Shown: positions 1-9,010, counted from the stretch's first letter. The stretch: 23,525 bases of DNA from an uncultured Pirellulaceae bacterium (GCA_934278005.1 CAKQWG010000037.1:1-23525), one strand, 5' to 3'. A program made the numbers and translations. The notes: generated by a model not told the origin, from the sequence alone.

Positions 1-308
1 CGCTGGAGCAGCACAACGTGACCGTTAGACTTGCTCCGAATGCGGCTAGACTGACTTGGCGGATAGCAGCTCTCATAGTCGCCATTCCGTTGCGTGGGAA
101 AAACAGGATTTTACGCATAGCAATCCTCGAATGCATCCTTGCTAGTTGGTCACGTGCTCCCCGCGCTGCAGCGCATCCCGTGGGATCGCTGCGCGCGGAT
201 AGACGCTAAAAATCGAACTCTAAATTCCCACGGTTGCTTTCCGCTGTAGGCGGCTAAACAAGCTTCGGGGCGCTGTCGTCAAACTCAACACTCTCTCTAA
301 ACTCAACC
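1..308. other. Non-coding left edge
   Basis: I see no convincing gene here; the one 63-codon open frame has no family resemblance and no ribosome site. Two small features are visible. A hairpin lies at about 168-193, with GCAGCG pairing CGCTGC around an inner ATCCC/GGGAT stem, and has no T-run. A 9-bp direct repeat AAACTCAAC occurs at 281 and 299, just past the stop of the neighbouring minus-strand gene. Confidence 0.4.
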
Positions 309-2402
309 CTACTGGTCATTAGACTTCAGCTGGTCCACCACCGGCACCAGCGAAGTCTTGCGGACCAGCGACAATATCTTCTTGGCATCGCTCTCATAGT
401 GAGTGAAGCCATGCACGAGTAAGTAATCTTCGTAGGCCACGACCTCGACGTCGCTGTTGGGCACTAATCTACCGACTGAGCGTGACATTTCTGCGGCCAT
501 ATCGGACAGACTCTGCGAGCCACGGACTGCGCTGGCAACCGACACTTCATGAATCTCAACTTGACGTTCTCCGCTGTCGTTGACCATCACCAGTGCAATG
601 CGGGTATCACCCGGACGCAGGCCAACAAGCGAGACAGTGCTCTCACCGGTTTGCATCAGTTGACAGATGCCCGGATGCTCGACGGACAGCTCCGTGATAA
701 CGAACTGCGCGGTGAGAGTTTGCGATTGCTGCAGCCCTAGTGTCAAAGTCGGGTGCGGTTGGCTGGCAGGGCTCCCGAGCAGCTTGCCCGTGGACTCGGA
801 AGGGTGCTCCGGCACAACGCTAGTCCGAGATGCGAAGCTGGCTTTCACCTTGGGCTGAGTCTCGTGCTGCTCGACTCGCGGCGAAGGCGCAACGCGAGCA
901 AAACGCTCCATAGAGGGCAGTGGCGCGGCCGTAGCCATGGTACCCATCGCCTCCGCCATGCGGCTCTTTACTAGCGGCGCGGGTTCGCCTTCGATGCGAA
1001 CTTGCATCCCTCCGCTAGTTGGCGGGAACTGCGGCCGCCCGACCTCATCGAAGGCAGCGTCTGGCCGGGTCGAAGTGGTCTTTTTTGCGGGTGAGACTGC
1101 GAACGACTGGGCTTGTGCAGACTGGGCCTGTGTCGGCTGAGCCTGATGTGATTGAACCGGTTGTGATTGAACCGGCTGTGCCCCCACCGGCTGGGCTTTC
1201 ATCGGCATCTGCGAAGCACTGCTCAAATGCAACGCAACACCGCGCTCGCTCGGCTGAGCCTCGGGCGCATCTGTATCGGACAAAGCGTAGGTCTGAGCCG
1301 GTTTAGCTGAGTTACTTGCCGCTGATGCAGGTGTGCTGCGCGCGGTGGCTCCACGACTGGACTCCGAAAGATCAGCCTGGGGCTCCACCGACGTATCGTT
1401 CAGGCTTAGATTTACCGACTGCGTGGACGGGTGCCGCGTGGTCAAACTCAGCGACTTGGCAGGCTGAATCAGCTCTGGCTGCCGGCCGGCCGATGCAGGA
1501 GTTGAGCTGAGCGTGGCGGCCACAGCGGTCGTCACAGCGGCGGAACTAGCCGCCGGCAGAGCTGGCTGCATCATGTCCATCGGAATGGCAATGTCGATCA
1601 GTGACTGCGACAACGCGTCAAAGTCCTCTGCCTGCTGCGCTGTGATTGGGGCCACTGGCGTTTGCCCCCGGGTACTCGGCAGCTCTTGCGAAGCGGACTG
1701 CGGCGGCGACTTGAGGGCTGGCTTGAGGGATGACTGCACGGAAGACTCAGCGGACGAAGCCACAGACGACTCTATAGAAACAGCCGCCGGTTGCAGCGAG
1801 GGCAGACCACGCGAGGCTCCGCTGAGCTGAGCGGCCGGTAGGGCCGGCATTGCCATCGGCGAAGGCAGCGCGGGTGCAGACTCGTTAGCCGACTCGCGAC
1901 GCACGGACTGCGTTCCAGAAGCTGGAACCACCTGCGCAGAGACGGTCGGACCAGCAACCGGGTGCTCGGAGACCAGCCGCGAAGGGACGGCTTGCAAATG
2001 CATAGCTGGCAGCGAGGCTCGATTGAGTGCGGCCTGGGCGACTTCACAAGTCGCGTCCGGGGCGTGGCACATCGCTGGATTTTGGTGCACAGCGTGGTGG
2101 TGCAGGCCCACCAGAGCAACCAGCCGATCCAGTTTCTGATGCTGTTTGCTACTGGGTGTCGTGGTCTGGTTCAGTGGGCTAGGCCCGAACGGATAGGGCA
2201 GCAGCCCAGCTGCTTGGTGATCGGGGTGATCAAGCTGCAATGGACTGGCCTGGATCGATGTCAGCTGGGCAGGCAGCGAGCGTGGCAGCGTTTCGACGGC
2301 CAAAGATAGGCTCGGTGCGGCCGTTAGTGCCAACGCGAAAGCCAATCGCAAGCGGCGGCGCGTGGAGTGTTTATGGCTGTGGCAGTTGCTGCGCGTTCTC
2401 AT
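309..2402 (-). CDS. Exported protein with pilus/secretin-N-like and BON-like C-terminus
   Basis: This 697-residue protein starts at an ATG preceded by AAGGGGGT; the frame stays open upstream but has no better start. Residues 1-35 form a signal peptide: a basic stretch with RRRLRL, a hydrophobic core, and a likely cut after LSLA. Residues ~40-545 are low-complexity Ser/Pro/Ala/Gln sequence, including a Q-P-V/Q-A repeat encoded near 1090-1190. Residues ~550-625 resemble the N-terminal domain of pilus/secretin proteins (CpaC type; key part VSLVGLRPGDTRI), and ~630-695 resemble a BON domain (VEVVAYEDYLLVHGF). No secretin pore domain follows. It probably acts in the envelope, perhaps as an adaptor or peptidoglycan-associated protein; that role is inference. 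It lies on the same strand as the clpP genes but is separated from them by a hairpin. Confidence 0.7.
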   Translation of the reverse strand: MRTRSNCHSHKHSTRRRLRLAFALALTAAPSLSLAVETLPRSLPAQLTSIQASPLQLDHPDHQAAGLLPYPFGPSPLNQTTTPSSKQHQKLDRLVALVGLHHHAVHQNPAMCHAPDATCEVAQAALNRASLPAMHLQAVPSRLVSEHPVAGPTVSAQVVPASGTQSVRRESANESAPALPSPMAMPALPAAQLSGASRGLPSLQPAAVSIESSVASSAESSVQSSLKPALKSPPQSASQELPSTRGQTPVAPITAQQAEDFDALSQSLIDIAIPMDMMQPALPAASSAAVTTAVAATLSSTPASAGRQPELIQPAKSLSLTTRHPSTQSVNLSLNDTSVEPQADLSESSRGATARSTPASAASNSAKPAQTYALSDTDAPEAQPSERGVALHLSSASQMPMKAQPVGAQPVQSQPVQSHQAQPTQAQSAQAQSFAVSPAKKTTSTRPDAAFDEVGRPQFPPTSGGMQVRIEGEPAPLVKSRMAEAMGTMATAAPLPSMERFARVAPSPRVEQHETQPKVKASFASRTSVVPEHPSESTGKLLGSPASQPHPTLTLGLQQSQTLTAQFVITELSVEHPGICQLMQTGESTVSLVGLRPGDTRIALVMVNDSGERQVEIHEVSVASAVRGSQSLSDMAAEMSRSVGRLVPNSDVEVVAYEDYLLVHGFTHYESDAKKILSLVRKTSLVPVVDQLKSNDQ

Positions 2403-2566
2403 CACGACCCCCTTAACAGTAATGAAAGCAACTCCCAGATGCTTAGCTAAGTGCCGTGAGGCCAACTTGCTTTCGCAGCATCTGGAGCGCGTTACTGGTG
2501 AGGTATCGGGAAGCGACGATGTAAAAGTTAAACGTTTTTAACGCTTGCAACCATTGTATTGGTAAT

Positions 2567-2594
2567 AACATCCTCGCATGGGTGCGAGGATGTT
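2567..2594 (-). terminator. Hairpin after clpP
   Basis: A perfect 12-bp inverted repeat, AACATCCTCGCA, has a 4-nt loop and sits 24 bp past the clpP stop. Read on the minus strand it is followed by GTTATTACC, so the T-run is poor. It may be a terminator or an mRNA 3'-end stabiliser. Confidence 0.6.
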
Positions 2595-2618
2595 AGATTT
2601 CATGCTAGCAAAAGCGTC

Positions 2619-3224
2619 TTAGGCCGGTTTTCCTTCAACCCGTGGCATCGACTCGATAGCTTTGTCGATCAGTCCGTACTCGACGGCCTCCTCGGCAGAC
2701 ATAAAGCGGTCGCGGTCGGTATCGCGCTCGATGGCTTCGAGCGTTTGACCGGTGTGCTTGAGCAGGATCTCATTCAACTTGCGCTTGATGCGTTTGAATT
2801 CGGCTGCGTGAATCATGATCTCCTCAGCCGTGCCCTGCATACCGGCCAGCGGCTGGTGGATCATGATGCGAGCATTGGGAAGCGCATAGCGTTTGTTTTT
2901 AGCCCCAGCCGCTAATAGCACCGCACCCATCGAGGCCGCTTGCCCGATGCAGTAGGTAGCCACGTCGCAGGAGACAAATTGCATCGTATCGTAGATGGCG
3001 AGTCCCGCGCTGACGCTTCCGCCGGGTGAATTGATGTACAAATGGATGTCGGCCTTGGGGTCGTCCGATTGCAAGAACAGCATCTGCGCCACGAGCGCAT
3101 TGGCTACTTCATCGTTGACCTGCGAACCCAAAAAGATAATACGGTCTTTGAGCAGTCGACTATAGACGTCGTAAACGCGTTCTTCGCGACCGCTTTTCTC
3201 AATCACATAGGGGATCATGGGCAT
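2619..3224 (-). CDS. clpP: ATP-dependent Clp protease proteolytic subunit (canonical paralogue)
   Basis: This 201-residue ClpP serine peptidase is the normal length for the family. It forms the tetradecameric chamber that degrades proteins fed in by Clp ATPases such as ClpX or ClpA/C in the cytoplasm. The triad is complete and correctly spaced: Ser98 in GQAASMGA, His123 in MIHQP and Asp172 in DTDRDRF. The oxyanion region NSPGGSV is at 65-71. It lies 86 bp downstream of a second clpP and after tig, all on the minus strand, so co-transcription of the two clpP genes is likely. The ribosome site is weak; a second in-frame ATG two codons later is possible. The usual partner clpX is not found in this window. 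Confidence 0.97.
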   Translation of the reverse strand: MPMIPYVIEKSGREERVYDVYSRLLKDRIIFLGSQVNDEVANALVAQMLFLQSDDPKADIHLYINSPGGSVSAGLAIYDTMQFVSCDVATYCIGQAASMGAVLLAAGAKNKRYALPNARIMIHQPLAGMQGTAEEIMIHAAEFKRIKRKLNEILLKHTGQTLEAIERDTDRDRFMSAEEAVEYGLIDKAIESMPRVEGKPA

Positions 3225-3310
3225 GGTATATATTCCGTTAAACAGGTGTTTTGTATGACATCAGCGATGGGCGAGCTGCGAGCGCAGCGGCGTATAAGCA
3301 CCGCAATGCT

Positions 3311-4030
3311 CTACGCCTTTTCGTCGTCTCCGGGCTCCATGGGAGGCTTGGTCAGAATCTGATCCACTAAGCCGTACTCCAACGCCGCTTGGGCAGTCAA
3401 GAAGAAATCGCGATCCGAATCCTTGGCAATTTCATCTCCGGTCTTCCCGCAGTGATCGGCCAAGATTTGGTTGAGCAGCGTGCGATAGCGCAGGATCTCA
3501 TTGGCCTGGATTTCAATATCGGAAATCTGACCTTGAACGCCGCCAGCAGGCTGGTGCACCATCACTCGGCTGTGAGGCAGACAGAAACGCTTGCCTTTGG
3601 TGCCACCGGCTAGCAGTACGGCCGCTCCACTGGCAGCTTGTCCGACGCAATAAGTGGCGATCGGACAGGAGAGAATCTGCATGGTGTCGTAGATAGCGAG
3701 CGTGGCAATCACGTCGCCACCGGGGCTATTGATGTAGAAGTGAATGTCCTTGCGACGATGCTCGCTCTGCAAATAGAGCAATTTCATGACTACTTCGTTG
3801 GCATTACCCGTGTGAATCTCGCCTTGGAGAAAAACGATGCGATTTTCCAACAGTAGATCGCCCAGCGTCAGTTGACGCTGGCGTTGATAGCTGGCCGACG
3901 CATAGGAATTAGTGATCTGATCCAATGGGCTGGCCGCGTGAAAAGGGCTAGCGGATTGGTAGCGGCTCGAGTCTTCGGATGGGCTGCGATCCTCGCTTGG
4001 GCGAAAATCATACGGGCTGGCAGGATTCAA
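3311..4030 (-). CDS. clpP: ATP-dependent Clp protease proteolytic subunit (divergent paralogue)
   Basis: This 239-residue second ClpP has a Ser/Pro-rich N-terminal extension of about 45 residues before the conserved fold. The triad is intact: Ser134 in GQAASGAA (the usual SMGA is changed to SGAA), His159 in MVHQP and Asp208 in DSDRDFF. NSPGGDV is at 101-107. The start is TTG, chosen because a strong AAGGAG lies 6 nt upstream. It is first of the tandem clpP pair. In bacteria with two ClpPs the subunits often form mixed or specialised rings; whether this pair does so is inference. The extension could be processed autocatalytically, as for other ClpP propeptides. Confidence 0.95.
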   Translation of the reverse strand: MNPASPYDFRPSEDRSPSEDSSRYQSASPFHAASPLDQITNSYASASYQRQRQLTLGDLLLENRIVFLQGEIHTGNANEVVMKLLYLQSEHRRKDIHFYINSPGGDVIATLAIYDTMQILSCPIATYCVGQAASGAAVLLAGGTKGKRFCLPHSRVMVHQPAGGVQGQISDIEIQANEILRYRTLLNQILADHCGKTGDEIAKDSDRDFFLTAQAALEYGLVDQILTKPPMEPGDDEKA

Positions 4031-4036
4031 CTTGCA

Positions 4037-4042
4037 CTCCTT
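4037..4042 (-). promoter_or_regulatory. Ribosome binding site deciding a TTG start
   Basis: AAGGAG on the minus strand lies 6 nt before the TTG start of the upstream clpP. No ATG in this frame has comparable support. Confidence 0.75.
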
Positions 4043-4431
4043 GATAGTTGTTCATTACGCAGGTCTGGGCACAGCTTTGCCTGTGCGCACGATGACCCAC
4101 AGAATATACATTGCAAAGCCATTTGGATGTTTTAGATACAGGACTTTTCCTTAGTTTACCCCTAAGAATCGTCCCGACATGACTCGCTAGCAGCGGATTC
4201 TCAGCGAGGCTCCCTCTTGCCCGCCCGATGCACTGAAGATCGCGCCATCAGCCACGCCGCAAGTCGCCCTACCGACTGCCCGACGAAGCCTGAGAGACGA
4301 AGCCTGCCGCAGCGCCAAAATCGCGAATATAGAACACCGTCCACTATCCCCACTCACAACCACTTGCAGGCGGAAAGATAAGAAGAAAAAAGTGGAGGTG
4401 GACCCAGAAAAGAAAAGGGAAGGCTAGCAAG
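4043..4431. other. Long intergenic stretch between tig and clpP
   Basis: I see no gene in this stretch. It should hold the promoter of the clpP pair, because the tig terminator lies at its far end, but I cannot fix promoter boxes. An 11-bp direct repeat GACGAAGCCTG occurs at 4282 and 4296. The stretch from about 4375 to 4440 is purine-rich on the plus strand. Confidence 0.4.
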
Positions 4432-4490
4432 AAAAAAATGCCACCTCAACTGCGCGGTTCTACAACCGCGCGCGTCGAGCTGGCATTTTT
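4432..4490 (-). terminator. Long hairpin terminator after tig
   Basis: The outer arms AAAAATGCCA and TGGCATTTTT, a middle CTC/GAG part and an inner GCGCGGTT/AACCGCGC stem close on a CTAC loop, giving about 25 nearly continuous pairs. The A-tract on the plus strand becomes a T-tract on the minus strand, and the T5 on the other side makes it potentially bidirectional. It begins 27 bp past the tig stop. Confidence 0.85.
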
Positions 4491-4516
4491 ACTGCAACAC
4501 GGTCGCGCTGCGGCGA

Positions 4517-6022
4517 CTATTCGTCAGTCTTTTCTTTTCCAGGCAGCTTGAGTGCACCTGGTGTCGTCGGTTCGTTGTCGTGTTTGGCTTCTGGAATGTC
4601 CGTATAATCACCAGCAATGGTGAAGTCGATGTCCGAGGACTCTGGATCGCTCTTGAGAAAACTCAGATCCTCTTTATCCTTAACTTTGCCGGCAGCCACG
4701 ATGCGTGCGATGACTTGCCGCTCAATGATTTGGTTGCGAATCGCATCCATCTGCCCGGACTTTTCCAGTCGCGCCCGAATGCGGCGTGGGCTGGAATCGT
4801 TCTGTTCGGCGATCAGATCGATTTCGGCGTCGTATTCAGCAGCCGTCGGCTCGACCTTCAGATCTTCCGCAATCTTTTCCAACACAAAGTGTTCACGCAA
4901 GGCATGAATAGTCGATTGCCGCGCGTTCAATCGCGCGGTGTTTAAATAGCTATTCACTTGCTGCTGGTTGAATCCGCTGCGCTGCAGTTCGAGCACCATG
5001 CGCTGAAGTTCGCGATTGGTCTGGCGGCGGATCAATGACTCAGGCATTTCCCAATCGGCGTTTTTAGTCAGCTCGTCGACGATCTGCTTGCGGAGAGCTT
5101 GCTGCTGATGGTATTCAAACTGGCGTTCCAATTCCGACCGCACGAAATCTCGCAGATCTTTGGTATCGTCAAAGCCCAGTTGATCGAGCATCGCTGGGCC
5201 GATCTCGTTGACCTGAATCCGCTTAGCTTCGACGATATGGAATTCGATCGTGACCTGTTTGCCGCGCAGATCGACCACCGCCGCATCGTCGGACATAGTG
5301 ACGTTGGCGGTGAAGTTATCTCCTTCGCGTTTGCCAATGATCAGGCTGCCAAAGTCTTCTACGATCGCGTCGCCGAAATTCAACTGCTTGGCAACGGTGA
5401 CCTCTTCTTGATTGAAGCTGTTGATCACTTTGCCATCGAGCGAAAACTCGGCGTCGAGCGATACATTGTCGCCCATTTCGATGGGGCCATCGACGGCTTC
5501 TCCTGGCATGAAGCGTTTGAGCGTGCGCGCCAGGTGTTCATCGACGTGCTTGTCGGTCAACTCGCATGTTGGCCGCTCAAGAGCCAAGCCCTCCCATGCG
5601 GGAGTGTCGAAGTCAGGGCGGACTTCGATGCGGAATTCGTACTTGAAGTCCCCTTCGTCGGGCAACTCAACCGCTTTGTAATCGAAGTCGGGCTCGCTGA
5701 TCGCCGAGAAGTGATCGCCTTCGGTGATCTGCTGCAAGCTATCCATAACCAACGTGCTTTTGACTTGGTCGTTGACCTGCTCTTTAAAGCGCGACTCGAC
5801 CAACTTACGCGGCGCCTTGCCGGCTCGGAAGCCTGGCAACTCCGCCTTAGGAGCCACTTCGCTGAAAGCCTCTTGGCGGTATCGCTCCACCTCTGCTCGT
5901 GGGATAATAACGACCACGTGACGTTCACAAGTCGATGTCACATCTACTTTAACGTCAATCTGGAGCGGCTTCTTGAGAGACTCTACAGGCGTTGCTTCCG
6001 ATTCCGTATCCGTGGCGGCCAT
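4517..6022 (-). CDS. tig: Trigger factor, ribosome-associated chaperone
   Basis: Trigger factor binds ribosomal protein L23 at the exit tunnel and shields nascent chains; it also has a peptidyl-prolyl isomerase domain. The ribosome-docking signature GFRAGKAP is at residues 64-71. An FKBP-like domain spans ~180-265 and the chaperone arms ~270-450. The tail beyond ~455 is acidic, ends in KEKTDE, and makes the protein (501 residues) longer than the common 430-450. The ATG at 6022 was chosen because CCGGAG lies 10-12 nt upstream; the frame remains open further upstream but runs into a tRNA gene, so a longer protein is wrong. The gene stands upstream of the clpP pair, echoing the usual tig-clpP-clpX order, but is separated from it by a strong terminator. 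Confidence 0.95.
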   Translation of the reverse strand: MAATDTESEATPVESLKKPLQIDVKVDVTSTCERHVVVIIPRAEVERYRQEAFSEVAPKAELPGFRAGKAPRKLVESRFKEQVNDQVKSTLVMDSLQQITEGDHFSAISEPDFDYKAVELPDEGDFKYEFRIEVRPDFDTPAWEGLALERPTCELTDKHVDEHLARTLKRFMPGEAVDGPIEMGDNVSLDAEFSLDGKVINSFNQEEVTVAKQLNFGDAIVEDFGSLIIGKREGDNFTANVTMSDDAAVVDLRGKQVTIEFHIVEAKRIQVNEIGPAMLDQLGFDDTKDLRDFVRSELERQFEYHQQQALRKQIVDELTKNADWEMPESLIRRQTNRELQRMVLELQRSGFNQQQVNSYLNTARLNARQSTIHALREHFVLEKIAEDLKVEPTAAEYDAEIDLIAEQNDSSPRRIRARLEKSGQMDAIRNQIIERQVIARIVAAGKVKDKEDLSFLKSDPESSDIDFTIAGDYTDIPEAKHDNEPTTPGALKLPGKEKTDE

Positions 6023-6164
6023 ATCCGAAATACTCCGGTCTACACTATGGTGTGAGGAACAATTGATTTGTCTAACGGTCAAGAAACGAGCGGCAATGGA
6101 ACAATGAACGGATCCATTGCCGTCGACACGCGAGAATTGGTTTGGCGGCGATTGTAAAATAGAA

Positions 6165-6281
6165 TCGGCAAACCGGTCGAGAGCGGGCGATGGGATTCGA
6201 ACCCACGACAACAACGTTGGCAACGTTGTGCTCTACCAACTGAGCTACGCCCGCACCTATGCTATGCTACCGGTTTGCCGA
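6165..6281. repeat. Inverted repeat enclosing the tRNA-Gly gene
   Basis: TCGGCAAACCGGT at 6165-6177 is perfectly complementary to 6269-6281. In the minus-strand transcript the two arms would form a 13-bp stem with the whole tRNA in its loop: 14 nt from the 5' arm to the tRNA, and 4 nt from the discriminator base to the 3' arm. The 3' arm is followed by TTCTATTTTAC. Confidence 0.85.
6182..6254 (-). tRNA. tRNA-Gly (anticodon GCC)
   Basis: This is a complete cloverleaf on the minus strand. The acceptor GCGGGCG pairs with CGCCCGC, the anticodon stem CAACG/CGTTG encloses the loop TTGCCAA, and the T-arm contains GGTTCGAATCC. The anticodon GCC reads GGC and GGU. The discriminator base is U and no CCA is encoded. 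It lies about 160 nt upstream of the tig start on the same strand. Confidence 0.96.
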
Positions 6282-6429
6282 ATGAATCGACACCATCATC
6301 AAGAAAGCACGTGCTCTTCCCTATGATTTGTGCCGATTATATGGTTAGTCTCTGGCGACGCAAGAGATGATACCACCGAACCGTGGCTACACTGACAAAT
6401 TTTAGTTCACCAGCCCACCAGGATGTTTT

Positions 6430-9003
6430 ATGCTAATTGCCAATCAGCCACCTGACAAGCCGGCACACTCTAGGTTTCACAGTGGTTCGGCTAATCGTAC
6501 TCGCCGGCTGCAGACTTTCCAGTGGGGTTGCCGAATTCCCCGGACATCGCTGAGCTGGGCTGCGGAAAAAGCAGTTATTTTCTTTTTTGCGATCTGTGGG
6601 GCCTGTTCGGGACCGGCCGCCCCGGTGCAAGCCGGGCTGTCCGCTGCCGATGTCGTCATCGCCGTTAACGCCAAGTCGCTCAATTCGCGCACTTTGGCCA
6701 ATCACTATGTCAGCCTGCGGCGTGTGCCGGCGATCAACGTAGTGGTCCTAGAGGACGTGCCCAGCTCTGAAGTCATCAGCGTCGATGACTTTCGCAGCAA
6801 AATCTTGATGCCGCTGTTGCAGGAACTCAATCGCCGACAGCTGCTCGACCACATCCAGTGCGTCGCCTACTCGGCAGATTTTCCGACGGCCATCGACATT
6901 TCTAGCGATCTGGCGGAGCTTAAGGATCGACATCAAATCTTCACACCGGTCGGATCGATCAATGCCCTAACCTACCTGTACGCCGACGTGCTAGCCAAAA
7001 ACCCGGCATACATCGCGCTGCACTCGAACTTCTATGCGCGCCGCGAAGTAGAGAATTACTTTACCAACCCCAGCGGGACGGCTACTGAGCAGGCGTGGAA
7101 TAAAATTCAGCAGTGGATCAGCGACGGCGAGCACGCGCAGGCCGCCGATGCGCTCGAGGCGATGCTAAAAGAACAACCACACCAACACCCCATCGCCTAC
7201 CTGGCGGCCAGCCAAGCAGCCATGAGCGGCGACAGCGACCGCGCGATCAGGCTGCTCAGACAAGCGGTTGCGGCGGGCTGGAATTCAAGTCGCTACTTAA
7301 AGAACGACCAACGCTTCGCCTCGCTCCGCGATCAAGCGGACTTCCAAGTTATCGAACTACTGCTAGATGATAACATTCGCGAGATGCAGCCACCCCAAGC
7401 CTTCGACGCGCGAATCTCTTGGACGCCCAACGGCCTGGCCACCAACGACCCTAAACTCGGCAAACGCTACCTGCTAAGCACCGTGCTGGGCGTTACCCGC
7501 GGGGCCGGCACCAACTTGCCTGAAGCCATTGCAGCCCTCCAGCGGTCAACCACCGCCGACTACACCCACCCGGCCGGCAAGTTCTACTTCAGCTTGACCA
7601 GCGACGTGCGCACGACGACTCGCCAGTGGGGCTTTATCTCAGCCGTCGATGACCTGAAACTTTTGGGCTATGAGGCAGAGATTATTAGCGACCCGCTACC
7701 ACAAGGCAAAAAGGACATTCTAGGAGCGCAAATCGGGACGCCGAGCTATAACTGGAGCAGTTCCGGCAGCCACTTTCTGCCGGGGGCCATAGCGGACAAC
7801 CTGACCAGCATGGGCGGCGTGATGACGGGCGGCGGCGGACAGACCACCCTCAGCGAACTGCTGCGAGCTGGTGCGGCGGGCAGTAGCGGAACTGTCACCG
7901 AACCCTACGCGCTTCAAGAAAAATTCCCGCACGCACAGATGTACGTCGCTTACGCCCGTGGAGCCAGCCTTGCCGAAGCCTTTTACAGCTACGTCACCGG
8001 CCCCTACCAGCTACTTATTGTGGGGGACCCGCTCTGCCAACCCTGCTCGCACGCTCCGCAGCCGCAGGTGGACACCGAGCTTAGGCAGCTCGCAGTCGGC
8101 GAGCCGCTGAGACTGAAGATTCCGGCCAGTGGCATGAACTACAGCGAGTGGCTCGAAGCGTCACAACCCGTCGCCAAGCGCACCGCACCGCTGCAAACGA
8201 TGGCTATGCGGATGACGCTCGACGGCACTCGCCCACGCACCGTGCCGGCCCAGACCGAAATGAATATAGCCCTCACAGGTGCTGCGCCTGGTTATCACGA
8301 GATCGTGCTGAGGGCTTATGCCGAAGGCCCGCTCGCTCCCAGCTCAAGCCTCACACTGCCACTGTGGATCGGGCCCAGCCAGAGTCTGATGCTAGAGATT
8401 TCAGGCGCTAAGCCGGCGGTGGCCGCCGCGTCAGGCAAGTCATCGAGCCCTCCTACACAGACCCAGCCCATGCCGCAGATCTCGCTCCAAGCCGGGTCTG
8501 TCGCGGTCACAGTCACCGCGAACTTGACCGCCGCCAAGACTGCTCAGCCAGCAACGACGGACGCTGTAAAGGACGCTGTAAAGGACGCCGAAAAGGACGC
8601 TGTAAACGCCGAAAAGAACGCCGAAAAGGACGCCGAAAAGGACGCCGAAAAGGACGCTGTAAAGGACGCTAAGACGGACGCTAAGACGGACGCTGGAGTG
8701 GGACCTCCAAAGCAAGCCAAACAGGCAGCAGAGCACATCGCCGAGCAGCACGCTAAAGACGATGCCGACAGAGCCGCTTCCGATGGGCTCGAGAGCTCTA
8801 AGGGCGATGCTTCGCTAGCCCACGCGGAGATTAGCCTATGGCACGACGCGGAACAGCTGGAGATCGCCAGCGGCCCCAGCGGCCAGTTCAACATTCCCCT
8901 GCAGCGTCTGGGCATGGGCCCTGTACGGCTGCACGCGCAGGCCGAGCTGCCCGGCGGCCAAGTAGTCAAAAGCCGGCCACTGTGGTTGGAGGTCCTGCCC
9001 TAG
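6430..9003 (+). CDS. TIGR03790-family exported protein with TPR-like insert and charged repeat tract
   Basis: This 857-residue protein has AGGA 6 nt before the ATG. A hydrophobic segment at ~48-66 ending in PVQA looks like a signal peptide, though a 45-residue basic leader precedes it, so the true start may be later. Residues ~72-170 (ADVVIAVNAKSLNSRTLANH) and ~380-535 (DNLTSMGGVMTGGGG; VTEPYALQEKFPHAQMYVAYARGASL) fit the TIGR03790 family, which is uncharacterised and known mainly from bacteria with exosortase. Residues ~225-315 look like TPR helices inserted into that domain. Residues ~711-755 are a D-A-[VE]-K repeat, followed by a short beta-rich end. No PEP-CTERM sorting signal is visible at the C-terminus. 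The function is unknown, probably at the cell surface. Confidence 0.8.
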   Translation: MLIANQPPDKPAHSRFHSGSANRTRRLQTFQWGCRIPRTSLSWAAEKAVIFFFAICGACSGPAAPVQAGLSAADVVIAVNAKSLNSRTLANHYVSLRRVPAINVVVLEDVPSSEVISVDDFRSKILMPLLQELNRRQLLDHIQCVAYSADFPTAIDISSDLAELKDRHQIFTPVGSINALTYLYADVLAKNPAYIALHSNFYARREVENYFTNPSGTATEQAWNKIQQWISDGEHAQAADALEAMLKEQPHQHPIAYLAASQAAMSGDSDRAIRLLRQAVAAGWNSSRYLKNDQRFASLRDQADFQVIELLLDDNIREMQPPQAFDARISWTPNGLATNDPKLGKRYLLSTVLGVTRGAGTNLPEAIAALQRSTTADYTHPAGKFYFSLTSDVRTTTRQWGFISAVDDLKLLGYEAEIISDPLPQGKKDILGAQIGTPSYNWSSSGSHFLPGAIADNLTSMGGVMTGGGGQTTLSELLRAGAAGSSGTVTEPYALQEKFPHAQMYVAYARGASLAEAFYSYVTGPYQLLIVGDPLCQPCSHAPQPQVDTELRQLAVGEPLRLKIPASGMNYSEWLEASQPVAKRTAPLQTMAMRMTLDGTRPRTVPAQTEMNIALTGAAPGYHEIVLRAYAEGPLAPSSSLTLPLWIGPSQSLMLEISGAKPAVAAASGKSSSPPTQTQPMPQISLQAGSVAVTVTANLTAAKTAQPATTDAVKDAVKDAEKDAVNAEKNAEKDAEKDAEKDAVKDAKTDAKTDAGVGPPKQAKQAAEHIAEQHAKDDADRAASDGLESSKGDASLAHAEISLWHDAEQLEIASGPSGQFNIPLQRLGMGPVRLHAQAELPGGQVVKSRPLWLEVLP
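8560..8694 (+). repeat. 12-bp in-frame tandem repeat
   Basis: About eleven units are present, mostly gacgctgtaaag or gacgccgaaaag, with one unit shortened to 9 bp. They encode D-A-V-K / D-A-E-K blocks, a charged and probably helical or disordered linker in the TIGR03790-like protein. Every length change is a multiple of three. Confidence 0.9.
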
Positions 9004-9010
9004 CCCTTAA

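Noticed and set aside
6023..6223. Extension of the tig frame upstream of the chosen ATG
   Set aside because: It would read through the tRNA-Gly gene from a TTG in the anticodon arm; the conserved protein begins near 6022.
8440..8751. Minus-strand frame with a Ser-Val-Leu repeat opposite the charged tract
   Set aside because: It is a mirror of the 12-bp repeat in the plus-strand gene, with no ribosome site.
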